Of a DNA stretch of 64,000 nucleotides, positions 61,205-64,000 are shown piece after piece. Every line of letters begins with the position of its first letter. Within the stretch, counting starts at the first letter, position 1. The position numbers and the translations under genes were made by a program. Source of the DNA: Sesamum alatum (Eukaryota > Streptophyta > Magnoliopsida > Lamiales > Pedaliaceae); assembly GCA_034509735.1 (NCBI GenBank), contig JACGWO010000010.1, forward strand, positions 1,302,001 to 1,366,000. Reading direction: 5' to 3'. The notes under the pieces were generated by a model. It saw nothing but the letters and a program-made list of their open reading frames with translations. It searched no databases and was not told the DNA's origin.

Positions 61205-61631
61205 ATGTTGAGTTATGAGGTTGGGCTTTATATTCTCTTGGTTGTGGCCCATTTATACATGGTCTTAGCCCAGTCATCAACACTTTTTTACAGTCCATAT
61301 ACTCGAGCTATGTTTACTTTCTCCTATTGATTAGTTTTGCAGAATAATAGGTCCCTACTATTATTTAAATTAAGCTCTACAAAATTATCCTATATATCTG
61401 TTTACTATCATCATCTAGTTTGAGCACTTATCCATATATGGAGTATGTGTGGTGTTACTTTTTTGCCCTTTAACTAATGTCGGTCCTTTTACATACTATT
61501 TGAGTAACACCCACATTCCCATATTTTTCAAATTCATCTTCCGGCAAGAAAGACCCCGACGCGACGAGTCTTCGTCCCCTTGCAACAAACTAACACCCAC
61601 CACTCAAACCCCGCCCTCCGTCGCCGCCACC

Positions 61632-61949
61632 ATGGCGATCTCTCCAACTCCAACCGCCGTTGTCCTCCTCGTCAGCCTCCTTTTCCTCCTAGCACCCTAC
61701 GCCACACCCATTTCATCCGACTCCATTGTCTCTGAACTCTCCGCCCTCCAATCTCAATCCCCGATCGACGTCATTCACCTCACTGACTCACTCCTCCGCC
61801 GCATCGTCTCTCTCCCCTCTCCTCGTCCCTTCTATTCCCTCATTTTCTTCAACTCTCATCAGCTCCATTCCAACAACAACAAACTCAGATCTTCTTTTAT
61901 GAGGTTAGATCCACCGAACCTGCAACCAAAGACAGTTTTTACTCGGTAA
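61632..61949 (+). pseudogene. Truncated OST3/OST6 oligosaccharyltransferase subunit
   Basis: The start sits in a good context (gccaccatggcg). The first 75 or so residues match plant OST3/OST6: signal peptide AVVLLVSLLFLLAPYA, then SELSALQSQSPIDVIHLTDS, SLPSPRPFYSLIFF and HQLHSNN. The thioredoxin-like domain should continue for some 270 more residues with four membrane helices, but similarity stops and the frame ends at 61949. The full protein tethers partners to the ER N-glycosylation complex. An in-frame ATG at 61449 was not used, because it adds unrelated residues. The break is followed within 60 bp by the RPP2 copy, so an insertion or deletion probably removed the rest. Confidence 0.75.
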
Positions 61950-62002
61950 AACTCTAGCAGTAGCTGTATTTTCAGAGATCTATTGCCGTCAAATACCCAA
62001 AG

Positions 62003-62344
62003 ATGAAGGTTGTCGCATCATACTTGTTGGCTGTTTTGGGTGGAAACACTAGCCCCTCGGCGGAGGATTTGAAGGATATCCTCGGCTCAGTTGGCGCTGA
62101 GGCTGACGACAAGATTGAGTTGCTATTGTCTCAAGTTTAGGGCAAGGACATCCCTGGGTTGATTGCTGCCGGAAGGGAAAAATTGGCTTCGGTTCCTGCT
62201 GGTGGTGGCGTGGTTGCTGTTGCTGCACCTGTTGGTGGTGCAGGTGGTGTTGCCGCTGCTGCACCTGTTGAGGCAAAGAAAGAAGAGAAAGTTGAAGAGA
62301 AAGAGGAGTCTGATGATGCAATGGGCTTCAGTCTCTTTGACTAA
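62003..62344 (+). pseudogene. RPP2: Processed-type pseudogene of acidic ribosomal protein P2
   Basis: The frame runs from MKVVASYLLAVLGGNTSPSA to the C-terminal [12 protein letters not shown], the stalk motif that contacts elongation factors. Length, 113 codons, is full for the family. Codon 46 (62138-62140) is TAG, in a place where P2 normally has a Lys before GKDI; AAG to TAG is one change. The coding region lacks introns, whereas plant P2 genes usually have them. So this is best read as a retrocopy. No clear A tail or target duplication is left. A UTR-like stretch (tctattgccgtcaaatacccaaag from 61980) precedes it. Confidence 0.8.
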
Positions 62345-62910
62345 GAAACTGGAAATGTGGCCATGTACCAAATATGTATCAACAACTTCCCGTTCACTTT
62401 GATGATGTTCCTAGTTGGGGTTGTCAAAGTTGGGAGAGAAGAACCGTTAGAAAATGGAGTAGGAGAGAAGAACAGTAAGAAAAGATTTATGGAGTGATTA
62501 AATGCCAACTACCACATTAATGATTGGACAGATGTAAATTAATTAATTGTTGAGGGCAAAAATATAAAAATTAAGCTCAAAATTGAGGACGTGAATGGAA
62601 GGTAAAATTAATATGGAATTTGGTGGGCCCCACATATTGTTAATATGTGGGGGCTGGCCTGGATTGCAGTAGTGTATTTTGTAGGGGTCAGTAGAGGGCC
62701 CAAGAATTTAGTAGCGGACTTCAACTTTGATTAGTAAACACTAGACAAACCCCCATTGACTTGGATATAGGGGTTTATCCTGTAAGGTAAACATGGCCTC
62801 GATGTATTACATATTGAGCATAGCATCTGTAACATCCTCATCATATTTATTTATATATTAAGTTAATTACACATCATTTATACCTCCTTAAAAAAAGGCA
62901 TTATTTTTTA
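62345..62910. other. Spacer without a gene
   Basis: Nothing recognised except purine-rich aggagagaagaac repeats near 62430-62470. Confidence 0.45.
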
Positions 62911-63149
62911 AGTCCCATGATCCTAAAGGTTAAGGGTTCGAATCTCTGCGCGGGTTAATATTATTTCTACTGTATAGTAGGTATGATTTGCTGCTGTAAT
63001 AGCTAGGTGTTAGTTTATGTGATATTATTGATTTGATTGTTTGTAATTGTCTTTATTTGATATTGATAGCCGATAGGACTGAATGTAATCATTTTATTTT
63101 CAATTAATAAAATTCATCACTTTCAATTTTAAAAAAAAAAAAAAAAAAA
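62911..63149 (+). mobile_element. tRNA-derived SINE, 5'-truncated copy
   Basis: Begins agtcccatgatcctaaaggt and so lacks box A. It has an excellent box B, ggttcgaatctc (62935-62946). The body matches the 22389 copy (tatagtaggt, gctgctgtaatagctaggtg, gataggactgaatgtaatc) and ends in an 18-base A tail. Confidence 0.75.
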
Positions 63150-64000
63150 TCATTTTGACCGCATTCATACCGCTAGAGTTTTGAGTGAAAAATGCTATAT
63201 CAAACTAAATATTTTAAATTAATTTTTACTTTTGTCACTCAAGAATTTTTATATTTTTGTTGGCTAAAATTCTTTTAGACATTTTTCACGAACTAACTAA
63301 TTAATCAATAATTTTTATATTTAATGTAACCTATTAAGTATAACTCTTAAACGTAGTGTTGTTTTCAATCTAATAAAATTCATAATGATTGCAGTTCATC
63401 CAAAAACATTTCATTTTTACACAATTTATAATAATAATTAAAAAAAAATGCACTCAAAATTCATGGCAATAAGAAGAAAGAAACAAGTAGTCGTACACTC
63501 GTACTCATAAATCAAAATATTAAGGGAAAAAAAAAAAAAAAAAAAAAAAGGAGCGATCGACGTGAACGTTTTGAGGTAGAAAGGGTGTAGCCATGTAAAT
63601 ATCAATCGCCATCACTTACAAGTTAGCTTCTACTCTATTTCGGACATTGATGTCCAACAATGACACAGAAAACTACCTTCTTCTAATCATATTTCAATGC
63701 AACTCTTGCAATACATGTATGTTGAAAAAAAAAAAAAAAACTTAACATTTTACAATTTTATCAATAAATTGCAGGAGTTGGTAAAAAGGTTGTTTATAAA
63801 CACTTATTTTAAATAGTTATAAACACCTCCTGTGTATGGAGAAAATTGAAAAAGCTCTCTTTTCAAATGAATTCTCTGTTGCGGTCAGAATTGACAAACG
63901 CACGGCCCTAAAATGAACATGGTAATAAACGGTTAAAAGATAAAAATGTGAGTTACATAGACAACAAGGATTTGAATTTTCTGTTGTAATTTCTTTTATA
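63150..64000. other. AT-rich spacer to the window end
   Basis: Two A runs (about 63530-63549 and 63726-63740). No gene seen. Confidence 0.5.

Noticed and set aside
61449..61631. Upstream in-frame ATG for the OST3/OST6 fragment
   Set aside because: Added residues are unrelated to the family; the ATG at 61632 has a strong context and begins the signal peptide.
1..64000. tRNA, rRNA or CRISPR features
   Set aside because: Only tRNA-like SINE heads were seen; no full cloverleaf, rRNA segment or spaced identical repeats were found by eye. A covariance search would settle small RNAs.
1..64000. Biosynthetic or functional gene cluster
   Set aside because: Neighbouring genes belong to unrelated pathways, are on both strands and show no tandem family, so no coordinated system is supported.

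Overview
This window is nuclear DNA from a flowering plant. The genes have many short exons with GT/AG introns, the spacers are AT-rich, and short DNA transposons, Helitrons and SINEs are common. The recognisable proteins (SBT1.7-type subtilase, KAI2, SRFR1, lysine-rich AGP, LEA_6, QQT1) are typical of core eudicots. An asterid such as a member of Lamiales is possible, but the sequence alone does not prove that.

Layout. 1-2000 (minus): 5' part of a QQT1/GPN2-type GPN-loop GTPase that runs off the left edge. 3227-5100 (minus): degenerate coding-like blocks I could not assign. 5270-8536 (minus): a four-exon J-domain (DnaJ) protein with a presequence-like N-terminus. 8.6-14.3 kb: mobile-element-rich spacer with a possible Pack-MULE, Helitron-like elements, a hAT-like MITE and a tandem duplication. 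15962-18268 (plus): intact single-exon SBT1.7-like subtilase. 18.3-22.8 kb: spacer with microsatellites, a CACTA relic and a SINE. 22892-23125 (plus): small LEA_6/LEA18 protein with an ABRE-TATA promoter. 24.7-25.9 kb: LTR relics and a MITE. 26213-27175 (plus): serine-rich plant-specific protein. 27.4-32.5 kb: LTR fragment, MULE-type MITE, Helitron-like pair and a 106-bp tandem array. 32758-34049 (plus): KAI2 karrikin/KL receptor. 34.3-39.4 kb: MITEs and unassigned spacer. 39445-54747 (plus): SRFR1, 23 exons, with a MULE MITE in intron 6. 56.4-58.3 kb: clustered inverted-repeat elements. 58718-60685 (plus): lysine-rich arabinogalactan protein with a GPI-anchor exon. 61.6-62.4 kb: broken OST3/OST6 5' end followed by a processed-type RPP2 pseudogene. 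62.9 kb: second SINE copy.

The genes do not form an operon or a biosynthetic cluster. They cover unrelated roles: Pol II assembly factor, chaperone, apoplastic protease, desiccation protein, hormone-like signalling, immunity regulation and the cell wall. The most informative unusual content is the set of non-autonomous mobile elements, several of which keep diagnostic target-site signatures readable in this one window.
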